Assembly: GCA_040269895.1 (NCBI GenBank)
Contig: CP158568.1
Span: 3,318,716-3,382,715 of the forward strand
DNA from: Ancalomicrobiaceae bacterium S20
GTDB lineage: Bacteria > Pseudomonadota > Alphaproteobacteria > Rhizobiales > Ancalomicrobiaceae
Direction: 5' to 3'
DNA: 64,000 bases
This document shows, piece after piece, positions 29,730 through 37,938 of this stretch. The notes under the pieces were generated by a model. It was not told where the DNA came from. It saw nothing but the letters and a program-made list of their open reading frames with translations, and did no database searches. A program made the translations under genes and the position numbers. Each line of letters opens with the position of its first letter. Positions within the stretch are counted from its first letter, which is position 1.

Positions 29730-30179
29730 ATGAGTGAACTGGAGAAGGGCATTACCCGCAACGGCGAGGGCTTTGCCGGCACAACCTGGAACATCCTCGG
29801 CCAAGTCTATTTCCCGAAGGCCACCTGCGACTCGACCTTCGCCTTCGAGACCAACAGCGACCCCGGCCAGTTCGTGCCGGTGCACATCCATCCGACCCAG
29901 GACGAGTTCATCTTGGTGCAGGAGGGCGAGCTCGACCTGAAGCTCGACGGCGTCTGGACCAAGGCCAAGGCGGGCGACCTCGTGCGCATGCCGAAGGGCA
30001 TCCCGCACGGCTATTTCAACAAGTCGGACAAGCCGGCGCGCGCGCTGTTCTGGGTCTCGCCGGCCGGCAAGCTCGAGGATCTGTTCGTGGCGCTGCACGA
30101 TCTGACCGACGTCGCCGAGGTGGTGCGCGTCTCGGCCCTGCACGACGTCGACTTCCTGCCGCCCGACGCCAACGCCTGA
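29730..30179 (+). CDS. Small cupin-domain protein
   Basis: 149 residues from ATG 29730, with GGAGGAGG just upstream. Both cupin motifs are present: HIHPTQDEFILVQEG (motif 1, two His and one Glu for metal) and GDLVRMPKGIPHGYFN (motif 2, with the third His). It is a single-domain metal-binding beta-barrel that could be a dioxygenase, isomerase or ligand-binding protein. The position after the monooxygenase suggests it handles that enzyme's substrate or product; the reaction cannot be read from sequence. Confidence 0.85.
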   Translation: MSELEKGITRNGEGFAGTTWNILGQVYFPKATCDSTFAFETNSDPGQFVPVHIHPTQDEFILVQEGELDLKLDGVWTKAKAGDLVRMPKGIPHGYFNKSDKPARALFWVSPAGKLEDLFVALHDLTDVAEVVRVSALHDVDFLPPDANA

Positions 30180-30240
30180 GCGGCCGCCGCGACTGCGAGA
30201 CACCGAAGCCGGGCCGCTGCCGCGTTCCGGCTTTTCGGCG

Positions 30241-31169
30241 TTAGAAACTCGGCGATGCGGCGCAGGTCTCGCGCATGAGGGCGCGCAGCCAGCGATGGGC
30301 AGGGTCGGCGTCGAGGCGCGGGTGCCAGGCGAGCGAGATGGCCAGCGCGTCGGTCTTCACCGGCAATTCGAAACTGTATAGACCGGCCCGTGCCGGTTCG
30401 GTCAGTCGGGCCGGCACCGCCGCAATATGATCGGACGTACGGACGATCGCCAGCGCATCGGCGAAATTGGCGACCGCGATGGCGACGAAGCGCGTGAGGC
30501 CCGCCACGGCAAGCGCATCGTCGATCGGCCCGGCGAAGCGCCCGCGCCGCGACACCGAGACATGCGGAAACGACGCGAAGCGCTCCGGCGTCACGGCTGC
30601 GGCGGCCAGAGGATGGTCCGCCCGCGCGACGCCCACGAAGCGGTCGTGAAACAGGGCCTGCAAGCGGATCTCCGGCCCCATCGCCCCGATGACGCCGACA
30701 TCGGCGTCGATCCGGCCCTCGCGCAAGGCTTCGACGTCCTCCTTGTCCGGATGCGCGAAACGCAGCCGGACCCGCGGCGCCTGTCGCGCGGCCAGCGACG
30801 CCAGTCCGGCTCCGAAGGTGCCGACGAAGCCGTCGTTGGCGCGGATGACGAAGGTCCGTTCCAGTTGGGCGAGATCGAGCTCGCCCTCCCCCGCACCAGG
30901 GCCTCGGCTTCCATGACGAGACGGCGCAACCGCTCGCGGAGTGCCTCCGCACGCGGCGTCGGCACCAGCCCGCGGCCGGCGCGCACCAGGACCGGATCGC
31001 CGATCAGATGCCGGATGCGGGCGAGCTGACGGCTCATCGCCGGCGGCGAGAGGTTCAGCCGCTGTGCGGCACCGACGACGCTGCCCTCCGACAGCAACGC
31101 GTCGAGTGTCACCAGGAGGTTCATGTCGAGCGGCGGCACGAGGCGTCTGGCCGAGGCGGCGGTGGGCAT
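30241..31169 (-). pseudogene. LysR-family regulator, frameshifted as assembled
   Basis: The N-terminal part from ATG 31169 has the LysR winged helix (LVTLDALLSEGSVVGAAQRL, NLSPPAMSRQLARIR). That frame becomes nonsense after EALVRG. The effector-binding domain (ERTFVIRANDGFVGTFG, ADVGVIGAMGPEIRLQALFH, SDHIAAVPARL) continues in another frame down to 30241. Adding one base to the five-C run on the plus strand at 30888-30892 joins LVRG to EGELDLAQLERTF and gives a normal protein of about 309 residues. It is divergent from the MFS gene. A homopolymer error is more likely than decay because both halves are well conserved. Confidence 0.85.
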
Positions 31170-31202
31170 GGGCACGTCCTTATCAGTGCACCTGACGCAA
31201 CT

Positions 31203-31231
31203 ATATAATAGAAACATTGCACTATATGCAA
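31203..31231 (-). promoter_or_regulatory. Divergent lysR/MFS control region with T-N11-A site
   Basis: TTGCACTATATGCAA at 31217-31231 is an inverted repeat (TTGCA/TGCAA, 5-base spacer) that fits the T-N11-A pattern of LysR binding sites. On the minus strand it overlaps a -35 TTGCAT with a 17-base spacer to TTATAT (31208-31203), a likely lysR promoter open to autorepression. A perfect TATAAT lies on the plus strand at 31204-31209, though with a poor -35, as expected for an activated promoter of the MFS gene. Confidence 0.55.
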
Positions 31232-31301
31232 AATGTGCCGGCCGCTATCGAAAGGCGAACCTCCCCGCTCCCGAACGGGGGCACTTTCGATAGGGCTTCC
31301 G

Positions 31302-32777
31302 ATGAATCATCCCTCTCCTCCTCCGGCTTCTCAGTCCCACCCTGCGGCGCACGGGGCCGTGCATGCCGCGGCTCCCCATCACCGCCCGATCCACGCGGGC
31401 ATGGTGCTGACCGGCCTGTCGCTCGCCATCCTGCTGTCGCAACTCGGCACCAACATCATCAATGTCGCCCTGCCGACGCTGGTGAACGATCTCGGCGTCG
31501 ACTTCGGCTCGGTCCAATGGGTGGTGGTGAGCTATCTGCTCGTCGTCACCGCGCTGATCGTCGGCGTCGGCCGCTTCGGCGACCAGCTCGGCAAGAAGCG
31601 GCTCTACCTCTGGGGTCTCGCCGTCTTCATGGCGGCTTCGGTGCTCTGCGCACTTTCGGGCAATCTGCCGCTCCTGATCGCCGGCCGCGCGGCCCAGGGC
31701 CTCGGCGGCGCGATCCTGATGGCGCTGTCCTTCGCCTTCGTCGGCGAGGTCTTCCCGAAGGCGCGCACCGGCTTCGCCATGGGCGTGCTGTCGACCATGG
31801 TCTCGTTCGGCATCGCGCTCGGCCCTTCGCTCGGCTCGCTGGCCCTGGCCGCCTTCGGTTGGCAGGCCGTGTTCTGGGTCAATCTGCCGTTCGGCCTGCT
31901 CGCCTTCCTGCTGGTCGGCCGCTACCTGCCGAATGCCGTCGACGCGCCGAAACACCCGGTCCCGGCGGGGCACTTCGACTGGCTCGGCACGATCCTGCTG
32001 GCGCTGACCCTCGGTGCCTATTCGCTCGCGATGACCTTCTCGGGCAAGCAGGGCTTCGGTTCGCCGCTCGTGCTTCAGCTCGGGCTCGGCGCCGTGGTCG
32101 GCCTCGTCCTGTTCCTCGCCGTTCAGGTCAAGGCGCGCGCGCCGCTCCTGAAACTCTCCATGTTCGGCAATGCACTGCTCTCCTCCAGCATGGCGATGAG
32201 CGTGCTGGTCTATGCGGTGATGATGGCGACGCTGGTGCTCGGGCCGTTCTATCTGTCGAAGGCGCTCGGCCTCGACACCCGTATGGTCGGCCTCGTCATG
32301 ACGGTCGGCCCGCTCGCCGCCGCGATCATGGGCGTGCCGGCGGGCACGGTCGCCGACCGGATCGGCGCCAAGCTCGCCATGGTCATCGGTCTGGCACTGT
32401 TCACGGTCGGCGCCTTCGTGATGTCCTGGGTGTCGCATGACGGCGGCGTCGCGACCTATATCGTCGCCATCCTGTTCATCAGCGTCGGCCTCGCCTTCTT
32501 CCAGACGCCGAACAACACCGCCGTCATGGCCGATGCCCGGCCCGAACAGCGCGGCCTCGTCTCTGGCCTGCTGGCGCTCGCCCGCAATCTCGGCCTGATC
32601 ACCGGCGCCTCGCTGATGGGCGCGCTGTTCGCCAGCGTCGCGGGAGACACCGCGACCAGCACGCCCGAGATGGTCACGGACGGCATGCGCTTCGCCTTCC
32701 GCATCGCGGCGGCGATGGCGGCGGCGGCCTTCCTCCTGTCCCTCACCACGCTGCGTCCGCGTCGGCGCCACGCCTGA
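31302..32777 (+). CDS. MFS transporter, DHA2 (14-helix) drug/siderophore exporter type
   Basis: 491 residues from ATG 31302; an upstream in-frame start would add a basic tail overlapping the promoter region. Fourteen hydrophobic segments and motifs GRFGDQLGKKRLYLWG (motif A) and GPSLGSLALAAFGWQAVFWV (motif C) mark the EmrB/QacA group of proton-driven exporters. A His-rich cytoplasmic N-terminus (about 20-35) is unusual. It is followed by the siderophore-interacting protein gene after 22 nt, so the cargo could be a siderophore or metal-binding compound rather than a drug (inference). Confidence 0.87.
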   Translation: MNHPSPPPASQSHPAAHGAVHAAAPHHRPIHAGMVLTGLSLAILLSQLGTNIINVALPTLVNDLGVDFGSVQWVVVSYLLVVTALIVGVGRFGDQLGKKRLYLWGLAVFMAASVLCALSGNLPLLIAGRAAQGLGGAILMALSFAFVGEVFPKARTGFAMGVLSTMVSFGIALGPSLGSLALAAFGWQAVFWVNLPFGLLAFLLVGRYLPNAVDAPKHPVPAGHFDWLGTILLALTLGAYSLAMTFSGKQGFGSPLVLQLGLGAVVGLVLFLAVQVKARAPLLKLSMFGNALLSSSMAMSVLVYAVMMATLVLGPFYLSKALGLDTRMVGLVMTVGPLAAAIMGVPAGTVADRIGAKLAMVIGLALFTVGAFVMSWVSHDGGVATYIVAILFISVGLAFFQTPNNTAVMADARPEQRGLVSGLLALARNLGLITGASLMGALFASVAGDTATSTPEMVTDGMRFAFRIAAAMAAAAFLLSLTTLRPRRRHA

Positions 32778-32799
32778 CCGGCAGCCAAGGATGTTTCCC

Positions 32800-33567
32800 A
32801 TGCAACGACACGTGTCACCGGGCGCCGCGCGTCCGATCCCTCCCGAACGCCGCCTTCGCGTCGCCGAGGTGCGCAGGGCCTTCGAGGTCAGTTCGCACAT
32901 GCGGCGCCTCACGCTCGCCTCGACCGCCCTGATGGATTTTCCCGTCCGCCGTCCGGCGCAGTGGGTCAAGGTCTTCGTGCCGACTTCGGAGAGCGACAAG
33001 CCGAGCGGCCGCGCCTACACCATCCGCCACTTCCGCGAAGACCTCTGCGAGATCGACGTCGACTTCGTCCTGCACGGCGAGGGTCCTTGTTCGACCTGGG
33101 CGGCGGCGGCCAATCCGGGCGACGTCGTCCAGATTGCCGGTCCACGTGCCGGCTTCCAGCGCGACCCGGACGTCTCCCATCTGCTGATCGGCGGCGACGA
33201 GACGGCCCTGCCGGCCATCGGCTCGATCCTCGAAGCGCTGCCGCCCGGCCTGTCGGTCGAGGCCTTCGTGGAGATCCCCGACGACGGCGACGTCCAGGTC
33301 ATCCGGTCGAAGGCCGATGTCCACCTGACCTGGCTCTCCCGCAACGGCGCCGAGGCCGGCACGGCGACCGCGCTCGCCGAGGCGATGATGCGGGCCGAGA
33401 CCTCCGCGGAGAGGAGTGCGGTCTGGTTCGCCGCCGAGGCGGCGACCGTCCGGGCCGTTCGTCGCCATTTCCAGAACGATCGCGCCCTGCCGCGGAGCCG
33501 GATCTCCATGTCCGGCTACTGGAAGAAGGGCGAAACCGACTTTCGTGACAGCGAGGGGGATCAGTGA
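32800..33567 (+). CDS. Siderophore-interacting FAD protein (ferric-siderophore reductase)
   Basis: About 255 residues. ATG 32800 has AAGGA at ideal spacing; ATG 32791, three codons earlier, is also possible. The protein is of the ViuB/YqjH family: FAD-binding RAYTIRHFR (about 70), FVLHGEGPCSTWAAAANPGD, and the NAD(P)-binding part with LLIGGDETALPAIGSIL and VWFAAEAATVRAVRRHF. It reduces Fe(III) in imported siderophores in the cytoplasm. It is cotranscribed with the MFS exporter. Confidence 0.9.
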   Translation: MQRHVSPGAARPIPPERRLRVAEVRRAFEVSSHMRRLTLASTALMDFPVRRPAQWVKVFVPTSESDKPSGRAYTIRHFREDLCEIDVDFVLHGEGPCSTWAAAANPGDVVQIAGPRAGFQRDPDVSHLLIGGDETALPAIGSILEALPPGLSVEAFVEIPDDGDVQVIRSKADVHLTWLSRNGAEAGTATALAEAMMRAETSAERSAVWFAAEAATVRAVRRHFQNDRALPRSRISMSGYWKKGETDFRDSEGDQ

Positions 33568-33741
33568 CGGCCGGCGGCCGGCCCCTCGCTTGCCACGCCC
33601 CTCGCTTGCCACGCCCCTCTGCGGCGAACCCAGATGCCGACGATCGGTGCGCGCTCTGCCGGAGGGCGGGTTCCGGAATCATCGGGCGATCCGTTGGCCC
33701 GGCCACCTGCCGGCGCGGATCGGGACGCGGTCCGCTCGCGA

Positions 33742-34182
33742 TCAGCGCCGGCCGTCCCCGGAGGGCGGCGCCGTGATCGCGGCCAGACAGGGCGCGGCCT
33801 CGGCGAAACGCGGCTCGGCATCCGGCTTGCCTCGCGCCATCCAGTCACGCTTCACCCGCAGATAGCCGAGCAGCGCCGCGAGGTCGGCCGCCTTCTGCTC
33901 GAGCCGCGAAACCTGCAGATCGATGATCTCGATCTCGCGTTCGGCCGACAGCCCGTCGTCGAGCAGCTCGCTCGCGATCTCGGCGATCTCTTTCAGCGGC
34001 ATGCCGAGCGACTGCGCGAAGCGGATCATCATGGCGATGGAGACATCGCGCTCGCTAAAGATCTGGTACGGATTGCGCCCGCCCCGCGCCCCGGTTTGCG
34101 GCCGCAGAAGGCCCTTGCGCACGTAAAAGCGCACCGTGTCCTGGCTGAGCCCGGCCCGCTCGGCGAATTCTCCGATCAGCAT
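33742..34182 (-). CDS. MerR-family transcriptional regulator
   Basis: 146 residues from ATG 34182. The winged helix (LIGEFAERAGLSQDTVRFYV, then KGLLRPQTG) and the dimerisation coiled coil (about 80-120, SAEREIEIIDLQVSRLEQKA) are clear. Only one cysteine follows the coil (AAPCLAAI), so the classic multi-Cys metal site is absent and an organic or redox signal is more likely. It is divergent from the epimerase gene at 34255, whose promoter carries a MerR-type 19-bp spacer. Confidence 0.9.
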   Translation of the reverse strand: MLIGEFAERAGLSQDTVRFYVRKGLLRPQTGARGGRNPYQIFSERDVSIAMMIRFAQSLGMPLKEIAEIASELLDDGLSAEREIEIIDLQVSRLEQKAADLAALLGYLRVKRDWMARGKPDAEPRFAEAAPCLAAITAPPSGDGRR

Positions 34183-34193
34183 CGGCAGATCCC

Positions 34194-34224
34194 TTGACCA
34201 TGGACCATGGTCCAGCCTTATAGG
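34194..34224 (+). promoter_or_regulatory. MerR-type promoter with 19-bp spacer and palindromic operator
   Basis: -35 TTGACC (34194-34199) and -10 TATAGG (34219-34224) are separated by 19 bp, the overlong spacing typical of promoters that MerR proteins activate by twisting the DNA. The spacer contains the perfect 14-bp palindrome TGGACCATGGTCCA (34201-34214). The promoter reads toward the gene at 34255 and lies 11 nt from the MerR start, so the regulator should bind here and also affect its own expression. Confidence 0.8.
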
Positions 34225-34254
34225 ACAGGCTCCCTCGATTGTGGAGCCGCATTC

Positions 34255-35298
34255 ATGACAGATCAGCCGGACCGGACGCAGCACGCTCGCCTCGCCTTCG
34301 TGACGGGGGCGACGGGGCTTCTCGGCAACAATCTGGTGCGCGCGCTGATCGCGGCCGGATGGCGGGTGCGGGCGCTGGTGCGCTCGCCCGACAAGGCGCT
34401 GCACCAGTTCGCCGGGCTCGACGTCGACGTGGTGCGCGGCGACATGCTCGACGTGCCCGGCTTCGCGGCGTCGCTCGCCGGCGTCGACACGGTGTTCCAC
34501 ACCGCGGCCTACTTCCGCGATTCCTACAAGGGCGGACGCCATTGGGACGCGCTCTACGCGGCCAATGTCGCGGGTACGCGGGCTCTTCTCGATCACGCCC
34601 ACCGCGCCGGCGTGCGGCGCTTCGTCCACACCAGTTCGGTCGCGGTGCTGCACGGCGCCCGCGGCGCGATGATCGACGAGACGATGTTGCGCGATGAGCG
34701 GGACGCCGACGACTACTATCGCAGCAAGATCCTGTCGGACCGCGTGGTGCTCGATTTTCTCGACGCGCATCCGGCGTTCTGGGCGGTGATGGTCCTTCCG
34801 GGGTGGATGCACGGGCCGGGCGACGTCGGGCCGACGTCGGCGGGGCAGACGGTCATCGACGTGGCGCTCGAACGACTACCGGGCGTACCGCCGGGCTCCT
34901 TCTCGGTGGTCGATGCCCGCGATGTCGCCGGCGCGATGATCCTGGCCGCCGACAGGGGCCGACGCGGCGAACGCTATCTGGCGGCCGGGCGACACATGAC
35001 CATGGCCGACCTCCTGCCGCTGATCGCCGAGGCGACCGGCGCCAAACCGCCGCGCCGCCGTATCCCGCTGTGGCTGATGCACGTGCTCGCCGCCGGCTAC
35101 GAGGTCTATGCCCGCGCGACGGGACGGCCGGTCCTGCTGAGCTGGGCGATGGCGCGCACCGTCGCCGCCGAGAACGACCGCTCCCGCTACGACCCTGCCA
35201 AGAGCGAACGCGAACTCGGACTGCGCTTCCGCCCCGTCGAGGAAACGCTGCGCGACGAAGTCGCCTGGTTCCGCGCCAAGGGGCTGATTCCGGGCTAG
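34255..35298 (+). CDS. NAD-dependent epimerase/dihydroflavonol-reductase-like protein
   Basis: 347 residues from ATG 34255; the frame is open further upstream but that covers the MerR operator. An extended short-chain dehydrogenase fold: GATGLLGNNLVRAL for the dinucleotide (about 13-26), HTSSVAVLHG with catalytic Ser, and YYRSK as the YxxxK catalytic pair (about 156-160). It resembles dihydroflavonol-4-reductase-like and sterol-dehydrogenase-like NAD(P)H enzymes, so an aldehyde or ketone substrate is plausible. Its control by a MerR regulator suggests a stress or detoxification role (inference). Confidence 0.85.
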   Translation: MTDQPDRTQHARLAFVTGATGLLGNNLVRALIAAGWRVRALVRSPDKALHQFAGLDVDVVRGDMLDVPGFAASLAGVDTVFHTAAYFRDSYKGGRHWDALYAANVAGTRALLDHAHRAGVRRFVHTSSVAVLHGARGAMIDETMLRDERDADDYYRSKILSDRVVLDFLDAHPAFWAVMVLPGWMHGPGDVGPTSAGQTVIDVALERLPGVPPGSFSVVDARDVAGAMILAADRGRRGERYLAAGRHMTMADLLPLIAEATGAKPPRRRIPLWLMHVLAAGYEVYARATGRPVLLSWAMARTVAAENDRSRYDPAKSERELGLRFRPVEETLRDEVAWFRAKGLIPG

Positions 35299-35439
35299 GC
35301 TATTAAGGCCGGCCGGCCGGGATCGACGCCGCAAGGATGCCGTGGCGCTACGCGCCCACGGCCGAAGACGCAGTCGGAACGGTCAGACAGCACCAAGCCG
35401 ACGGCCTGACGAACGGTCTCAACAGCGATGGAAAAGGAA

Positions 35440-35516
35440 TGGCGCGCCCGAAAGGATTCGAACCTCTGACCCCCAGATTCGTAGTCTGGTGCTCTATCCA
35501 GCTGAGCTACGGGCGC
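35440..35516 (-). tRNA. tRNA-Arg (anticodon ACG), CCA encoded
   Basis: Reads on the minus strand as a full cloverleaf: acceptor GCGCCCG pairing with CGGGCGC, D-arm GCTC/GAGC, anticodon stem CCAGA/TCTGG around CTACGAA (anticodon ACG), T-arm AGAGG-TTCGAAT-CCTTT, discriminator G and encoded CCA (35442-35440). I see no integrase or duplicated tRNA end nearby. Confidence 0.95.
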
Positions 35517-35706
35517 CTGCCGAAGACGGGCCGGACTGGCCGGCCGCGTCGGATGGCGGTCTAACTAGCGACATTCGTTCCGCGATGCAAGCCGGTTCCG
35601 ATGCATTTGTGGATAGTCGGAACGGAAGACGGCAAAAGATCCGCGGCGCCGCGCGGGATTTCGTCCTGCCGCACCTGGGGATATCGAGGCCCAGCGTGCG
35701 GCCCGA

Positions 35707-37236
35707 TCAGGCCCGGCCGTTGCCCCGGCGGGGCACGCGGGCGAGATCGATCACGCGGTCGGGAATCTGGATCTCGAAGGTCGCGCCCGGCCCCGCATCC
35801 ATGAGCTCGATCGTGCCGCCATGGGCCCGGACCAGCTCGGCGCAGATCGCCAGGCCGAGGCCGTTGCCGCCGCGGCGGACACCGCCCTGGAACGGCCGGA
35901 ACAGGTTTTCGCGCGCCCTCGGCGGCACGCCCGGACCGGTGTCGGCGACGCGCAGCGTCACCACCGTGCCGCTGCGCGCGGCACTGACCGCGATGCGGCG
36001 CACGACCGCCGGATTGGTGTCGCCCTCGAGCGCCTGCGCGGCGTTGCGGCAGATGTTCATCAGCACGCGGAACAGCTGATCCGGATCGGCGTCGATCTCC
36101 AGATCCGCCGCGACGGCGATCTCGAACTCGACGGTGGCGTGATTCGTCAGACCGAGCACTTCGGCGACATCGTCGACCACGCGGCGCACCGCAACCAGAC
36201 GCCGCTCGGGCGGCGCCTCGCCGGCCTTGCCGTAGTTCATCACCGCCTGGCTGTAGCCGATCGCCCGGTCGAGCGTCGCCATCAGCTTCGGCACGAAGCG
36301 CTGGACGCTGGTGTCCGGCACCGCCGACAGCCGGTCGGTGATCAACTGTGCCGAGGCGAGCATGTTGCGCAGGTCGTGATTGATCTTGGAGACAGCGAGG
36401 CCGAGATCGGCGAGATGTTTCTTCTGGCCGAGCGTCTCGGCGAGTTCGCGCTGCATCGCCGACAGACGTTGCTCGGCGACGCCGATCTCGTCGTCGCGCT
36501 GGCGCGGCACGATGATGCGCGAGGGGTCTTCGGGATTGGCGCTGAAATCGACCATTGCGCCAGTCAGCCGGGCGAGCGGCGCCAGGAACAGGTTGCGCAG
36601 GGTGAAATAGAGCGCCGCAGCGGTGATCACCGAGATGAACAGCGACAGGCCGACGACATTGCGCGAATAGCGCAGCATCGCCGCGCGGATCGGCGTCTCG
36701 GAGACGACGGCCTCGATCACCTCGCCGCCGTCGTCGGGGGCGCCCAGAATGCGCAACACCCGGCCGTCGGAGGCGAACAGCGCATCGAAAGCCTCGACGA
36801 TCGAGGTCCAGGCGTCGCGCTGCGCCAGATCGGAGGTCCGGTCGACCGGCGGCGGCATCTCGCTCATGGCAACCAGCCGGCGCATGGCGCCGGCATGGAC
36901 CGCGATCGTCATCGCCCCCATGTTGCCGAGCAGCCGGTCCTGCAGCACGCGCGGCACATCGGCGGAATCGGACAGCGCGATCGCGATCAGCTCGGCCGAG
37001 CGGATGCGCTCGGAGAGCCGGTTGTTGCGGAAGTTCGCGATCGAGGGAACGTAGACCAGCACCTCCGCGATCAGCACGAACAGCACCGTCAGCAGCAGCA
37101 GCTTCGAGGAGAGCCCGAGCGAGCGTCGGCGACCCGCGGCCGCCCCGGCGCTGCGCGACGCGTCGGCGCGGCCCGGCGGTGCGGCGGCACGCGCAGGATC
37201 GAGGGTCTCCGAGGTCGCGAGGCGACCGTCTGGCAT
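35707..37236 (-). CDS. Sensor histidine kinase
   Basis: 509 residues. A membrane helix lies near 44-62 (LLLLTVLFVLIAEVLVYV) and another near 195-215 (GLSLFISVITAAALYFTL), with an extracytoplasmic sensor region between and a HAMP-like linker after. The phosphoacceptor is His287 in SKINHDLRNM, an HDLRN-type box with Asp-Leu rather than the common HELRTP. The ATPase has N-box NICRNAAQAL, G1 DTGPGVP and GGNGLGLAIC. No response regulator gene lies beside it, so it is an orphan kinase here. The gene may start upstream of the Pro/Ala-rich first 40 residues; 37236 is the visible ATG. Confidence 0.88.
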   Translation of the reverse strand: MPDGRLATSETLDPARAAAPPGRADASRSAGAAAGRRRSLGLSSKLLLLTVLFVLIAEVLVYVPSIANFRNNRLSERIRSAELIAIALSDSADVPRVLQDRLLGNMGAMTIAVHAGAMRRLVAMSEMPPPVDRTSDLAQRDAWTSIVEAFDALFASDGRVLRILGAPDDGGEVIEAVVSETPIRAAMLRYSRNVVGLSLFISVITAAALYFTLRNLFLAPLARLTGAMVDFSANPEDPSRIIVPRQRDDEIGVAEQRLSAMQRELAETLGQKKHLADLGLAVSKINHDLRNMLASAQLITDRLSAVPDTSVQRFVPKLMATLDRAIGYSQAVMNYGKAGEAPPERRLVAVRRVVDDVAEVLGLTNHATVEFEIAVAADLEIDADPDQLFRVLMNICRNAAQALEGDTNPAVVRRIAVSAARSGTVVTLRVADTGPGVPPRARENLFRPFQGGVRRGGNGLGLAICAELVRAHGGTIELMDAGPGATFEIQIPDRVIDLARVPRRGNGRA

Positions 37237-37768
37237 CGGTTGGCTCCTCGAAGCCGGTCTTCTCCGCAGCGCCTGCCCGTCAGGAGACGGTCGGCGCTCG
37301 AAGAGAATGATGAGCCGCGACGCGGGGGTACGTCAAACCGGCGCGCAGGATAACACCGCGCGTGGCGCAAATGAGTCGAAACCCGATCGCGAGACGATCG
37401 GCAGGACTTTGCTCAGATAGGCCGCCCGGCGGGTCTGCCAAGGGGAAGGACGCAACGGCTGCTTGCCGGTCGGTCCGCGGGTGCAGCGCGATGCCGACGT
37501 CGCGGCTCGGGGGCGGCGTTTGCGTTGACTTCGCGACGGGCTCCCCCTATAAGCGCCGCGACCGGGACGGGTCTCCTTCCGGGCGTGCGGTTTCGCATGC
37601 TCGGAGCGATCGTTCGGGCCGCGCGATCACCCGGGTCCTTGCCCTGGATCGCGGCAGGCCGGACGGCGGGAGGATCCCAGCGAGATCCCTACGAGAGATC
37701 CCTCCCCAGAGAGATCACTTCGACCACTCCAGACGAGGAGGCCGCTCTCGGGGCGGCTTCGTGAAGCC
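37237..37768. other. 532-nt region between histidine kinase and rpmH
   Basis: I see no convincing gene here. Contents: the upstream region of the divergent kinase gene, a strong sigma-70 promoter at 37525-37553 and a leader of about 200 nt before rpmH. The leader has several purine-rich repeats of the type GAGATCCC/GAGAGATC around 37680-37712. Open frames in this stretch are shadows. Confidence 0.5.
37525..37553 (+). promoter_or_regulatory. Strong sigma-70 promoter for rpmH-rnpA
   Basis: TTGACT (37525-37530), 17-base spacer, TATAAG (37548-37553): one mismatch from consensus in each hexamer. It reads toward rpmH, whose ATG lies 215 nt downstream, leaving a long untranslated leader. Confidence 0.75.
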
Positions 37769-37903
37769 ATGAAGCGTACCTATCAGCCGTCCAAGCTCGT
37801 CCGCAAGCGCCGCCACGGGTTCCGCGCCCGCATGGCGACCGTGGGCGGTCGCCTGGTTCTCGCCCGCCGCCGCGCTCGCGGCCGCAAGCGCCTTTCGGCG
37901 TGA
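37769..37903 (+). CDS. rpmH: 50S ribosomal protein L34
   Basis: 44 residues, too short for many gene callers. It begins [18 protein letters not shown] and ends in the Arg/Lys-rich tail RGRKRLSA, the highly conserved L34 pattern. L34 is a structural protein of the large ribosomal subunit. The order rpmH-rnpA-yidC is conserved across bacteria and confirms the call. Confidence 0.98.
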   Translation: MKRTYQPSKLVRKRRHGFRARMATVGGRLVLARRRARGRKRLSA

Positions 37904-37938
37904 TCGCCGGCGCGGCTCTCACCGAGTCCGCGTCCGCG

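Noticed and set aside
31245-32999. Long open frame of 584 codons on the minus strand across the MFS gene
   Set aside because: It lies exactly opposite a clear 14-helix transporter, is full of Arg/His/Asp-rich low-complexity sequence and has no family motif. In GC-rich DNA such antisense frames are common.
35440-35516. tRNA-Arg as an integration site of a mobile element
   Set aside because: No integrase, direct repeat of the tRNA end or foreign-looking gene block lies on either side.
37237-37768. Small RNA or riboswitch in the long rpmH leader
   Set aside because: The leader has short repeats and a small hairpin near its end, but no recognised riboswitch core. It remains only a long leader.
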